NCBI GenBank assembly: GCA_003999685.1
Contig: CP021223.1
Span: forward strand, 620,001 to 684,000
DNA: 64,000 bases
Direction of reading: 5' to 3'
DNA from: Taiwanofungus camphoratus
Lineage: Eukaryota; Basidiomycota; Agaricomycetes; Polyporales; Taiwanofungaceae
Numbering within the stretch: position 1 is the stretch's first letter; each line of letters opens with the position of its first letter. This document shows positions 1 to 12,319 of the stretch, piece after piece. Below the pieces are notes generated by a model. The model ran no database searches. It worked only from the letters and a program-made list of their open reading frames with translations, and was not told the DNA's origin. Both the position numbers and the translations under genes were made by a program.

Positions 1-1369
1 TGAATCTGATATATGCGCCGACAACACATGTTGCATCAGAAGCATGTAGACCTCCGATATTTCACCATGGGTCGCAACAAAGTTCTGAGCTTGCGACTTG
101 TTCGTTAAGGTGCATTGACGTTCCTCCGGCCAGTTGCTGACCACCCCAAGTTTCCCGCAACCCGGAGTCGAAACAGGAGGCGCGAGACCAGGGAAGCGGA
201 GGTAAAGCCCGTTGGGAGCCCCACAGCGAGCCTACCCCAGAAAGAACAAGTGCCTCCGGAAAAGGCAGCTCGAGTGCGATCTTGCGAGTTCGACTTGGAC
301 TAAGCGATAGCCTATACCGCCGCTGCGTTTGAATGACGAATCGGCAGATTTGTCGTTGCGTAGAGTTGTTATTCACTTGGACGCTCACCACGACTTTCGA
401 GTCTCAGGCTGGCACTGCAACTACCAGTTCGCTCATTGCGTTTGAGTTTATGACTCGGAGCGCTCTCGCGGCGATGCGCTCTGTTGAAGTCTGTTCGCTA
501 GCGTCTCGCAGATGTGCCTTGTTCGCTGACGAGTTTCCTCCGCATTCCGAGTCGAAGAGGTTTGGGCGGTGACGAACCTAGAACACCGTCCTGCTCGGTA
601 CACTGTCTGTCGCCGGCGCTAGAGTGCTACTCCGGCTCTGAAAAACGAACGTACAACGACGAGGGTACGATCTCGAGTCGAGCAAGTGTATTGCTGATTT
701 GATCCAGTGGTGGCCCGAGGACCAGTCCGGGGTACGCGCCTAATACGTCTGTCCGGTTTCTCGAACATGTTGTTCGCGCGACGATATACATGAGACCTTT
801 GAGACTGCATCCGTTCCTCTGTATGAAAACTCATTGCCTTGTCGCTCTCTGTCCAGAGTCACCGTTCCCTGCAAAGATGTGTGCTAGCACTGACAGAAGC
901 TACTTCACCGTTTGTGGCAACTGCAGCGCGGATCACCGAGTCGACGGTAGTGTGTTCTGGAATGACAAGTTTCTTATGCAGATGTTTATGTTCAATTGTA
1001 CGGCCGCCTTGGTCGAAATTCAGGCCTACAACGGAAGTCTTCCACGCGTCGACAGGTGGAAAACCAATATCTGCGCTGCAGCCTACATTTACGGCGATGG
1101 CGCCAGCATCAATTCGCATACCAGAAACCGAGGAACTCGATTGAGCGACGTCCTTGCCATGTTGTCTGACACCTGTCCGATCGCCCGATCGCGTTCTGTG
1201 GTTGATGCTGCAGAGCCTGTCTACAAACTCGCTTAGCCTTGCGTTTATTTATTCTACGAGAGTAGAGGGCCCTGGAGGCCCGACTGTCTCTTCGGCTTGC
1301 GTCTGCTCCTCCCGTCGGCTTGGTTTTCTAGTGTGCTACGCCCCGAGTCTGTATTCTCTGCTCATAGGT
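1..1369. other. no gene assigned; upstream region of the copper radical oxidase
   Basis: No family is recognised here on either strand. Moderately long open stretches exist on both strands around 790-1240, including a protein-like minus-strand frame over 859-1119, but none has clear splice context or a known motif. The last few hundred bases presumably contain the promoter of the oxidase gene that starts at 1370. Confidence 0.4.
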
Positions 1370-4048
1370 ATGTTTGAGAGACGCAACGTCACGCGTGCTG
1401 TCGCGTTGGTGTTCTCTTTCTTCGGCGCAGCGTATACACAGGCAACGGCGGCCGCGCCAGGACAGCCGACTCGCACAGATGCACCTCTGGGACAGTTCGA
1501 GATCGTCGGCGACAGCATCGTGAGCGCGCAACAGGTACGCACTTGACGTCCACCAGACCGAACGACGCTGCAGAGCGCGCGCAGATGTTTCTCGGCACGC
1601 TCGACAAGGTGTATGTCGTAGACAAGACCGAGCGAAACCCCACTCAAATCAATGGTCATCCTGCATGGGGTTCAGGTACGTTGCATACAGCATCCAGATC
1701 ACTCGGTTTGAAGATATCCCTGTTAGAGTATTCTGTAAGCACAGACAACGGTAGACCGATGGACGTCATCACGAACTCATTTTGCGCGGTCAGTACCCTT
1801 GATGGGCTATCTTGTCAATGTTGCCGAGCTGATGGCACATGCCGGTCATATGAAGGGGGGCAATGTCCTGGGCAACGGCACTTGGATTAATGTCGGAGGA
1901 AATCAGGCCGTCACCTACGGTGGTCTAGCAGCGGCCAGTCAGACAGGCGGTCCTCCGTATGATGACCCAGATGGGGGCCAATCGTGCGTGTTACAGACAT
2001 ACATGATATATTCATTCTCATGAGCAGTGGCCTGCACCGGGATGGTACGTGCTAAAACCAAAAGAGTCCGGTGTGTTGTCTCTTATACCCAATAACACAA
2101 ACCTTCTGACGCGGCAGCTGTGTATGTTCAGTCTCCTCGATCCTTGCGATGACGGGTCGTGTGATTGGGCACTTTTGAAGCCTATGACCACCAGACGATG
2201 GTATCCTTCTCTGTGAGCTTCAGTCCATCGCTCGACCGGCTGGTATTCAACTTACACTACCTAGAGAAACATTGGAAGATGGCACTCTGCTCATCGTGAG
2301 TGTTTTGAGCTATCCAGCGGCTCTACCACAATGAGAGCCCCCGCGTACAGATAGGCGGCTGTAGCTGGGGCGGGTTTGTCAACGATGCAACACAAAATAA
2401 CCCGACCTGGGAGCTCTTCCCGTTCACGGGCGACCTCATCACGTCTCCGATGCTCACGAAAACGCTTCCAGCAAACCTCTACCCCCTCACGTGGCTGCTC
2501 CCCTCGGGCAAGTTGCTCGTACAAGCCAACTGGAACACGGCCCTGCTCGACTACAAGGCGCAGCAGGAGACGGAGATCGATAACATGATTGGCGCGGTGC
2601 GGACGTACCCTGCAAGTGCAGGGACGGCGATGCTCCCGCTGACCCCTGCGAACAACTGGACCGCCACGATCATATTCTGCGGAGGCTCGAACCTGCAACC
2701 GGAACAGTCAGTGCTTTATGTCGTTTACTGAAGTCGTTTTGTCGCTGAGCTGCAGGACATTTGATGGCTCAGGTGGGTGACGAATTGGGACATCGCAGAA
2801 TACCAAGCTTCCACCTCCTGTGTCACAATGACCCCAGATGTCTCGACATCTTATGTGGAGGACGACCCACTACCCGAGCCGCGGTCCATGGGGAATCTCA
2901 TCCTCCTCCCTAACGGAAAAATACTTTGCTTTAACGGTGCAGGTACAGGTACGTGACCCATCAGTCGGCACGTGTAAGCCATCAGCTTGACCTTTGCGTT
3001 GTTTTCTCCAGGCGTTGCTGGATACGGAAACAGTACGTGGGCCATCGGCCAGTCTTATGCGGACAATCCGGTGCTGGCCCCGGTCATCTACGATCCCGCC
3101 GCTCCTGCTGGGCAGAAGTGGTCACGAGAGGGACTTTCTGCTAGTACTGTACCCCGCATGTATCATTCCAGCGCGACCCTGCTCCCTGATGGTTCGTTTT
3201 ATGGATCCGGATTTACCGCACCAGGCGCTGAATTCCCCTCTTCCAGGCGCCGTGCTCGTCTCCGGGTCAAATCCAAACGCGGACTACAACGTCGGCACGG
3301 GCGTGACGTACCCCACGGAGTACCGTGTGGAGCGGTTCTACCCTTCGTATTACAATGAGCGCAGGCCGCAGCCACAGGGGCTGCCCGCGCAGCTGTCCTA
3401 CGGCGGGCCGTACTTCAACGTCTCGCTCTCCACGGACGACCTGTTCGGCACCGCCGCGAATGTACGGAACGCCTCGGTGGTTGTTATCAGGACGGGGTTC
3501 TCTACGCATACGATGGTGAGCTGTGAGCTGTCGTGCCGAGTCGGCGAGCGTTCATTTTTGTTCTCTCCAGAACATGGGACAGCGATTCGTGCAGCTCGAG
3601 TCGTCGTACACTGCCACGAGCAACGGTGCAGCGGTCCTCCACGTGAGCCAGCTACCCCCAAATCCCGCCATTCTGGCTCCAGGACCTGCGCGTATGTTGT
3701 CTTACCTTACACATCGCTTGCAATGGATCTCACTTGTTTGACTGGGCGCCGATGCGTATTACAGTGCTCTTCGTAGTCGTGAACGGGGTTCCCTCTGTGG
3801 GTGTCCAGGTCATGGTCGGCTCGGGCCAGCTCGGTGCGCAACAGACCCTCCAAGCCGCAGCCCTGCCTGCATCAAGCATGGCCAACTCGACTGGCTCCGG
3901 TGCGTCCGGCGCTCAGTCCGGCAAAGGCGGCCAGGCGCATGCGAACGCGGCTTCGCATACGCTCCGACATGCAGGCATACGGGGCGGCGTGGGCGGCTGG
4001 CTGGCGATCGTTTTGGGCGGAGTTTATGCTGTGGTCACTTTCTGCTAG
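1370..4048 (+). CDS. Glyoxal oxidase-like copper radical oxidase with C-terminal hydrophobic tail
   Basis: Extracellular copper radical oxidases oxidise aldehydes or alcohols to acids or aldehydes and release H2O2, feeding lignin peroxidases in white-rot fungi. The ATG at 1370 opens a signal peptide-like start (MFERRNVTRAVALVFSFFGA). Introns I can place include 1535-1584, 1676-1744 and 1789-1855; more follow. The spliced product carries the family hallmarks: the HPAWGS start of the core, the Cys of the Tyr-Cys cofactor (NSFCA), RWYPS with the partner Tyr, the axial Tyr-His pair in RMYHSSATLLPDG, and a later copper His in STHTM. After the beta-sandwich domain comes a Gly/Ser/Ala-rich linker and a hydrophobic end (GGWLAIVLGGVYAVVTF), which suggests GPI anchoring to the wall or membrane. 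No WSC domains are seen. The family call is secure; the substrate and the exact exon set are not. Confidence 0.88.
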
Positions 4049-4314
4049 AACGGACGGTGTCTGTGTGCTTTGTCGTATATATAAGGTGGACTTTTTCTAT
4101 TTACTAATATCGTTGTGTTATTCTTGAGGCATGTACGTTGTAGTCTTCTTTGCTTCCCTTGCATACTATGACGGACCCCGTTAATACTACCTGTACTCTC
4201 TACACGATGACATTCTTGTTTAGCAGACGAATTCATTTTTCTTTTACTTCCAATCGCATTAGACCTACTATAATGTGTGGTATTCGGCATTTTCGAGCCC
4301 AAAAAGGACAAAAA

Positions 4315-4388
4315 TGAGTCGACCCAGGTTCGAACTGAGGACCTTCTGTGTGTTAGACAGATGCGATAACCAACTACGCCATCGACCC
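4315..4388 (-). tRNA. tRNA-Val (AAC), no intron
   Basis: On the minus strand the 74 bases fold as a standard cloverleaf. The acceptor arms are GGGTCGA and TCGACTC with one G-U pair, and the discriminator is A. The D arm is GCGTAGTTGGTTATCGC. The anticodon stem TCTGT/ACAGA holds the loop CTAACAC, giving anticodon AAC. The T arm is CTCAG-TTCGAAC-CTGGG. The gene ends 138 bp before UTP25 on the opposite strand. Confidence 0.95.
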
Positions 4389-4525
4389 CTCGTCAGGGGA
4401 TGCTGGACTCTTTGCTATTGATAATGTGTTTTTTCCGAAACGGGAAACTATTTTCGGTTGGTGATCGTCATTGTCATTGCCTTCTCTAAAACGCTACAGG
4501 CCTACGGTATACAGCAAGGAGGCAC

Positions 4526-7069
4526 ATGGCCATAGACGAAGGAACCTCAGTGACTACACACTTGCTGACGTTACTCAATGTCTCCGCAACTAAGGCGGGG
4601 AAGCGCAAATGGACATACGAGGAGCCTAAACCTACGGAGAGACTCAATAAACGACGCGTGGTGAACTTTTCCGCTAAACCAGACGAAAACGATGCACCGT
4701 CTCAGGGGAAGCCTGCGAACGAAGACACGTCCAATTTACCAGAAGTGGTAGAAGCACCGCAAGACAATGAGGAACATGAGGAGGAACCTAATGCAGAAGG
4801 TAATTTCGGTGGCTTATATCGGATCCCTCATTGACCGGTAGCACTCTAGACGGTGCTCTTGACCCATACGAGCAACATTTTGGTGCTAATTCTATTGCGT
4901 TGACGGACCATGCGCAGGAGGGAGTTGATCGGAAAGCATGGAAAACGTCAAGAAACAAATTGGGTAAATTGGGTACCGTTTTGCAATCTGTACCAGATGG
5001 CTCGACAATGGATGTTGTACCAAATAATTCTCAACGCATAGCGGTGTGCCCTTGACCTTGATCACAGTTTTGTGCCTTGATCATCTCAACCTTGGCATAG
5101 ATTATTGATAAGCTCAAATCACCATTAGAAGCATTGCAAGTGAAGCTCCCTCGAGGTTCGTTGCCCGAACATTTATTTTTGTGGCTGATTACGAACTGTC
5201 GATCGCAGAGGTTACCGAACTCCAAAATGACCTCTTGTCCATGCTGTCCTCACAGCGTGATCTCTACATTACTCGGACGTCACTGGACACTCATGCCAGC
5301 ATGCGAGAAGCCATAACTTTGCATGTTCTTAACCACATTACCAAGTAAGCTCAAGTTGACTCAAACGCATTACATTCATCAAACGATGGCTCCCAGAAAA
5401 CGACGCCGTGTCCTGAAAAACAACGAGCGCCTCGCGCACGCTTCAAAATCAGGCGCACCACAGCCTGAAGATGTGCAAGACCAAGGGTTCACTCGCCCCT
5501 CGATTCTCATCTTGCTCCCTTTCCGCTCCTTTGCTCTCAAATGGATGACGGCGTTGACAACACACACACCGCCACCAACGTACCAAATCGAGAACCGGTC
5601 ACGATTTCAGACAGAATATGGTCTGCCTCCCGGGACGGTAGACAAACTGGCCAATGCAGAGCCAGGGTTATATCCCCGAGATCATGTGGAAATGTTCAAG
5701 GGGAATGTGGACGACAGTTTCAGGGTTGGCGTCAAACTCACCAGGAAGAGCGTGAAGCTGTTCGCTGACTTCTACGCATGCGACTTGATCATTGCAAGTC
5801 CATTAGGATTGAGGATGTCTATTGAAAAGGAGAAGTACGCAGTTTACTTTTCCGTTCACGTTATTGACAGTTAACAATTTCCTAGGAGCGCAGATTTCTT
5901 GTCGTCCATCGAGATCCTAATAGTGGACCAAATGGACGCGTTAACAATGCAGAATTGGGAGCATGTTCAAGTATGGTCGTCTACCTTCACTCCTTCAGCG
6001 TATGATGTTCACAGCGTTTTGGTGCTAGTTCGTGCTCTCGCGTTTGAATCAGCTACCAAAAGAGTCACACGATGTGGACTTTTCTCGCATCAAGCCATGG
6101 TATCTTGATGGGCGGTAAGTTTGCCGCGTTCGCTGGCATAATGTTGTATTCGTGATCTGTTCAATTCACAGTGCCGCTTATCTTCGCCAGTCGGTTCTGC
6201 TCACAGCATATGAGACACCGGAGACTCGTTCTTTATTCAATAATTCTCTCAAGAATGTTGCCGGTAAAGTTAGAACAGAGCGACGGTGGACTCCGGTAGA
6301 TGTGCCTGAGGGTATTGACCAGGTAGGACCACCGGGTCACACTGTGACAATGCATCTGACCCTGATAATAGAGTTTTATCCAATTTGATTGCTCCAGTCC
6401 CAAAGAGGAGGCGGACAAACGGTTCCAATACTTCACCACACAGGTCATTATTTCCTGCTCGCATAATGTCGGAATTTTATTAACGTATGATGGTAACTGT
6501 AGATGCTACCTGCTGTGCTCAAATCAGCCGTGCAAAGTGCTAACACTGTGGTGTTCATCCCGTCCTCATTCGACTTTATCCGCGTACAGAACCACTTCAG
6601 GAAAAACGTTGGAGTCTCCTTTACCGTTCTATCCGAGTACGTCGTCATCTTGACAGCGCACGGGACATTCCTCCAACACCTGATTGTTTGCTAGATACAC
6701 AACGAACCAGGAGATTTCCCGTGCCCGTCAGGCATTTTTTTCTGGTACGAAGTCGTTCCTACTCGTTAGCGAGCGATTTCATTTCTTCCGGAGGTACGTT
6801 CCTCGGCCATTTTCAAGGAGCAAACGTGTTGAAACACCCTCAACACGTTAAGATACAAGATCAGAGGCATTCGTAACCTCTTGTTCTATGGTCCTCCAGA
6901 TCATCCACAATTTTACACTGAGTATCTTTCATATCCGTTTCTTGACGACGGTGTGGAAGCCTCGGATGTTATGTGTCGTGTGCTATACTGCAAGTATGAT
7001 TGGCTCAGGATGGAGAGGATAGCCGGGACTGAAGGAGCTGCCGGGCTCATAAAGTCGGGTTCTATCTAG
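4526..7069 (+). CDS. UTP25: U3 snoRNA-associated protein 25 (DEAD-box-like, helicase-dead family)
   Basis: Utp25 is a nucleolar factor of the SSU processome needed for early 18S rRNA processing. It keeps the fold of a DEAD-box helicase without normal ATPase motifs. The ATG at 4526 begins [20 protein letters not shown]. Exon 1 ends at 4799 and is acidic and basic, as in the family. Family signatures follow in order: DPYEQHFG; the long block around 5480-5870 ([15 protein letters not shown], then [12 protein letters not shown] and [17 protein letters not shown]); the pseudo-DEAD region [36 protein letters not shown]; and the C-terminal [19 protein letters not shown] with a conserved end. All exons read open and in order, so the gene looks intact. 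It has many short introns. Confidence 0.9.
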
Positions 7070-8059
7070 GTCAGACTCGGTTCGCCTTATCGTGTATGCT
7101 GCGGACATACTTGACGATCTACTTCTGATAATATAATTTCAAGCTTGCATGACTCCATAGTTGCTCGTGTTATTTGGGTCCTTCGTATTGACGATGTTTG
7201 GGTCCTTCTTACAAATATTGCTTTCAGCTACAATGCGAAGTCATTTACAGATTCACTGGGTGTGTAAACCAGTTTTGTGTCTTGCAAAAATTGAGAAAAT
7301 CACAAGCACAACCATGATAATTTCACGTCTAAAGCAAGGAAATTTGTGGAAAGGGTGTGATTTTTTCCACAACACTCAGATACATTATGACCAGCTGTGA
7401 CTAACTGTTACTCTCTGTGATCCTCTGTATACGATGAATCAGTAGTTGTTTTTAAACCACAGCTACCGCTAATAACACATTCCATATTGGGATGTGTACT
7501 AGTACTAGAAGGTGCAAAGACAAAAGATCTAGTAGCGCTTCAATACGGGAAAATCTGTTCATTTTAAAACACATTTATAACACAATGTCACTCTTTCTGT
7601 CACGGAAGCTCACATGATGACGGAATGTACTTATCTTATCGTGATTTGTTCAATTTCAAAACAGGCACTTAGTCCACACTGGTCATCATGTGATAACGCG
7701 CGAATTGAGACGCGTCGCGTCGCGGCTCGGAGCCACCAAACTCAAACTCGCTCTGTCGCCAGTGATACTTAGAGGCCATCACCACATGCTGAGACTTCCA
7801 CTCATAGCGGTGATACACTAATATCACCTAACTCTATACTCTAGTGTCTCCGCGTCTATCTCAACTTAGCCCAGTTTCCGGTCATATGCACAAAGAAGTA
7901 TGTATAAATCTGACACGTTTTTGATCCCTGCTCCGTCTGTAATTCAAGTCGGACTTTTGCGAAGGCCACTCATACCAGGTTTTCAACATCTGAATTCTGG
8001 GCTCCCTAATTCGTATTCCTCATCAAGTCCGAGTTCCTTGCTTCTGTCGTATTCGACCT
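7070..8059. other. AT-rich intergenic spacer between UTP25 and TOP3
   Basis: About 1 kb with no coding signal on either strand and a lower GC content than the flanking genes. It contains short simple motifs such as tandem CTAGTA around 7499 but no tRNA, repeat array or element ends that I can recognise. It should hold the UTP25 3' end and the TOP3 promoter. Confidence 0.5.
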
Positions 8060-11000
8060 ATGCGGGTTCTTTGTGTCGCAGAAAAGCCTTCGATCGCTAA
8101 GTCTATAACCCAAATTCTCTCTGGAGGACAGTTCAACACGGTCAGTTTTGTGCGTTTTGTGTTGCGCCTTCAATCCTTACATCCTCTTCAGAGAACAACT
8201 GGGTGCCCATATGTCAAGAATTATGATTTTAGCTACCCCCAAACACAATCTTTCTTCACAGTCACTTCGGTCATCGGTCACTTGCTAGAATATGAGTTCG
8301 ATTCTATGCACTCAAAATGGACATCTTGTGATCCGTTTGCTTTGTTTGACGCCCCCGTCGAGTCCTCAGTCAAGAAAGAATCCAAGCCGATAGCTCAAAA
8401 TCTGGCGAATGAAGCCAAACGCGCACAAATGCTGATGATATGGACTGACTGTGATAGAGAAGGAGAGAGCATCGGCTCTGAAGTAGCAAACGTATGCCGG
8501 AAAGCCCAGCGAAACATAACCGTTAGGAGGGCCCGATTCAGCGCGATCATTGCTCAGTATGTACCCTATCACTTCAGTTCACCCCGAAAAGGAGCTGACA
8601 GCGTGTTCTACAGGCAGATACACCATGCGGCACAACACCCCATCCAGCTTGACATGGCACAAGCGAACGCTGTAGAAGCTAGGATTCTCTTGGATCTCAA
8701 AATAGGTTCGGCCTTCACGCGCTTGCAGACACTCACTCTTCAGCAACGTTTCGACGACCTGAAAGACGTCATCTCTTATGGTAGGCAGCTTGTTTCTCAC
8801 CAAGATCAGATGGCCGATAGCCTCTCGCGGTAGGACCCTGTCAGTTTCCCACCCTTGGATTTGTTGTCTCCCGATACAATCAAGTGAAGTCGTTTGTGCC
8901 AGAGCAGTTCTGGTACATTTTTCTATCCCTTACACGTCGGTCGTCGTCGGACGGTCACGCTGATGAGACCGTCTTCACTTGGAGGAGAGGGCACATATTT
9001 GAGTTCGAAGCCGCTCTGAATTACTACGAAGGCGTCCTCGATGCGCCGACTGCCCGGGTCGCAAGCGTCACGGCTAAGGACACCAAAAAATGGCCAGTGA
9101 TGTCACGTCAATTAGCATCATTGTGCTGATGCAGTGTGTGTCCAGGAAACCGCTCCCGCTGACAACTGTAGATCTGCAGAAAGCTGGTTCAAGACTACTA
9201 AGAATATCTCCAAAGAAAATTCTCGATGTATGTTCCCATATTCTCTCAGCACCAGTCGCTAATATTTTCCACAATCAGATCGCTGAGCGTTTGTATCAGC
9301 AAGGGTTTTTGTCCTATCCTCGAACAGAAACAGATCAGTTTGACCCCCAATTTGATTTCATGACGCTTATAGACAAACAGACAGTAGATCCGACATGGGG
9401 TGCCTTTGCTACTGGGTCTATTAGTCTCGATTTTTTCCGCTTCCGGATATTTATTATGTCCTTGCAGGTTACAAAATGGTGGTTTCAATGCTCCTCGGAA
9501 GGGAAAGAAGAACGACAAGGCACATCCACCCATTCACCCCACAGCGCACGCTGCCAATCTAGCAGGAGATGATAAAAGGGTCTATGAGCTCATCACACGT
9601 CGGTTCTTGGCTTGTTGCTCTAAAGATGCACTTGGCTGGGAGACGACAGTTGATGTAGAATACGGAGGCGAACAGTTCTATGCCACTGGTCAGTCTCGCC
9701 TGTACCATTATAGCTTCTTTCCAATATTGACGTCCGCCTCGCTAAGGATTGACTGTTAGGGAGAGAAATTACTTGGAAGTTTATCCATACGACAAATGGT
9801 CAGACAAAGAATTACCGCATTTCGAGCAGGGAGAAGAATTTGTACCGACCGTATGTGAACTAAGGGATGGGTGGACGACGAAGCCGAACTTATTAACTGA
9901 AGCGGACCTCGTCAGTATGATGGACAAAAATGGCATTGGTGAGCTCCTGCCATCACCCCTCGATTAGAGTCTCGGTTTGACACGTTGGGTGGGGCTTTTT
10001 AGGTACTGACGCGACCATCGCCCAACACATCCAAACGATTATTGATCGTAAATACGTCATAGAACGCATGCAAGGTGCAACGAAATATCTTGTTCCATCG
10101 ACGCTTGGGATCGGCTTGGTTGAGGGTTACGATGCGATTGGTTTCGAGAGAAGTCTTAGCAGACCTCAGCTCCGACGTGAGGTGCTCGATCCCCTCAATT
10201 GTTGTTGTGTACGTGGATATTAATCGTGACTTTCGTACACAGACCGAACGCCGGATGGTGGAAATATGCGAGGGCAACAAGACTAAGCGTGAGATGCTCG
10301 ACGAGAGCATCGAACAGTACAAGGAGATGTTCATGAAAACCAAGATCGAATTCGCCAAGCTGATCAATGTATGTGAGCAAACGTGTTGTGGAGCTGTACT
10401 GTCGGTGCTCACCCTGAATTTAGTGTGTTGGAGATCGCTTACGAGGGAACGGCCACGGTAATGATGCGGGCATTGGGCGCGACGGCGGCGGTGGCGGCGG
10501 TGGCGGCGGCGGCAGAGGTGGCGGCAGAGGCGGTGGCGGAGGTAGAGGTGGTGGTGGGGGTGATAACGATGCGCCAGGTCCTAGAGGTGGGCGCCGGGGC
10601 ACTCGGGGTAGTGCACGCGGAGGCGGATCGATTGCGCGAGCATCTCGCCGAGGACGTGGCGGTCAGGGAGGGAGAGGGGGCGCTGTTCTCGACAGTCGCC
10701 TTGATGACGAAGATTCGGACGACTGTGAGTGAGGAGGAACACTCATTATCTTTCGTGACATTATCTTTGCAGATTTCGACGATCCTCCCGTCTTAGTCCC
10801 ACCAAAGCGTACTCGTGTCGGTAAGAAAGCATCTACATCCGCTTCTGCTCTTGCCCCCGCCCCTGCACCTGCGTCTTCCCGTATTCCTCCCCCATCTGCT
10901 GGGCCGAAATGTGATTGTGGACTCCTTGCTGTCGAACGCACTGTTGTCCGGGAAACAGCAAATAAAGGGAGACGATTCTGGGCGTGCGGGAACAGCGGCG

Positions 11001-11964
11001 GATGCCAATTCTTTGAGTGGGTAGATGGTCCTTCACCGCTAGAAGGGAGAGGATTCGAACACCAAGGTGCACCCCCTACATCGAAGGTTGTCCCTGCAAA
11101 GCGGTCCCTCAGCGAGCGCAGTGTTGGACAAGGCCAACGATGTCACTGTAATAAAGCAGCCGTCCTCAAGGAAACGACGAGGGGAGTAAATCAAGGGAAG
11201 GAATATTGGGGTTGTCCTGAACAGTCGGACAAGAAGTGTGGGTTCTTCCAGTGGGCAGACAATGACAACCATAACGTGGCCGCCGGAGAAAGCGCAGGGG
11301 CTGATGGTGGAGGAACGAGTGGGGGTTTCGGTCAAGCTGGTTCAGGATCCGGAGAGTGTTTCAAGGTGCTCAGTCATCCAAAAGTTCTATTTCATGCCAT
11401 CTAAGCCTTTTCATAGTGTGGTGAGGAAGGCCATTGGGCAAACGGTTGGTTTGCTCTTCGTGCTCTTTACTTAGTCTGACCTCTAGTATTCAAATTCTAT
11501 AGCCTGTCCAAAGAATGGTTCTGCCGCGGCCAAGCGGCCCAGAAGCTTCGGTACTGCGGGAGCAGGCGAAAATGCTGTTTCTCGGGCATGCTTCAAATGT
11601 GGCGAAGAAGGTCACTTCAGCAGTGGTTTGTCGACGACTTGATTACATTCGTATCGACTCTTGGTAACATCTGCATTTAGTATGTCCGAACGGTGGTGGT
11701 TCACGAAGACCACAAGTCAAATGCTACAAGTGTGGAGAGGAAGGCCATTATAGTAATGGTGGGTGCGCCACTTGATATCGTTTCCCATGGACATTACTTT
11801 ATCGTTTCTTATTAGATTGTCCAAACGGTGGAGGAGTAACGCGCAGCTCATCCTCAAAGGGGAGTAAGAGAGGTAGAGGAGGCAGCCGACGTGGGACGCC
11901 CGCAGCCAGGGGAGGCGGTCGCAGTAAAAAAAAATCGCTTACCGCTGCAGCGGATGATTTTTGA
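8060..11964 (+). CDS. TOP3: DNA topoisomerase III with GRF and CCHC zinc-finger tail
   Basis: A type IA topoisomerase that, with an RecQ helicase and RMI1, dissolves double Holliday junctions. The ATG at 8060 opens directly on the Toprim domain (MRVLCVAEKPSIAKSI). The metal site WTDCDREGESIG follows near 8430. The type IA core contains the active-site Tyr in GFLSYPRTETDQF near 9310. The intron near 9090 uses the donor GTCACG, which keeps MKPLPLTTVDLQK in frame. After the core comes an RGG/Gly-rich stretch (10465-10690), two GRF-type zinc fingers (CDCG...RRFWAC near 10910-11020 and CHCN...YWGCP near 11140-11220), and two CCHC knuckles (CFKCGEEGHFSS and CYKCGEEGHYSN). The end is basic, with the stop at 11962-11964. 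This layout matches eukaryotic TOP3-alpha rather than TOP3-beta. Confidence 0.92.
10465..10690 (+). repeat. GGC/GGT-rich simple repeat coding a glycine/RGG tract in TOP3
   Basis: The plus strand is a run of GGCGGT and GGCGGC units mixed with AGAGGT (Arg-Gly) units, followed by further RGG-rich codons. It codes a low-complexity RGG-type linker between the topoisomerase core and the first GRF finger. Such tracts vary in length between strains and often bind nucleic acid. The long opposite-strand proline frame over it is only a shadow. Confidence 0.8.
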
Positions 11965-12319
11965 CAACTTGCTTTCCTCGCGGTCTTTTGTATTGGTATC
12001 TGAATCTACTGTTACCTGCGATTACCATGTTGTAAAGTATTTTATGCTTAGCCTGAGTTTTAGTAGCCTGAGTGTATTTTATCTAGATTCCATCGTCATT
12101 CCGGGAAGCGCTGTGACAATGTGTGACAGAAAACGAGAGTCACGGATCGAGGTTCCCAATGCAAAACTTGGGCAAAGCGTGCACAGTCGAGCTGGTTGAC
12201 CCCCCCAAGTCGACGTTCACTCGTTCTACAAGTCTGTGGACTCGCTTTGAGTAACGGTCGTTGCGGTACTTTCCTGCTTCTCCCTGTATTTCCAGGCTCT
12301 CTTTTGTACCATTATCATT
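11965..12319. other. intergenic, TOP3 3' end and RSE1 promoter
   Basis: 355 bp with no gene seen. A short near-direct repeat of TTAGTAGCCTGAG/TTAGCCTGAG lies at about 12047-12075. No other structure is evident. Confidence 0.5.

Noticed and set aside
10420-10602. Proline-rich minus-strand frame
   Set aside because: It is the complement of the GGC/GGT tract that codes the TOP3 glycine linker.
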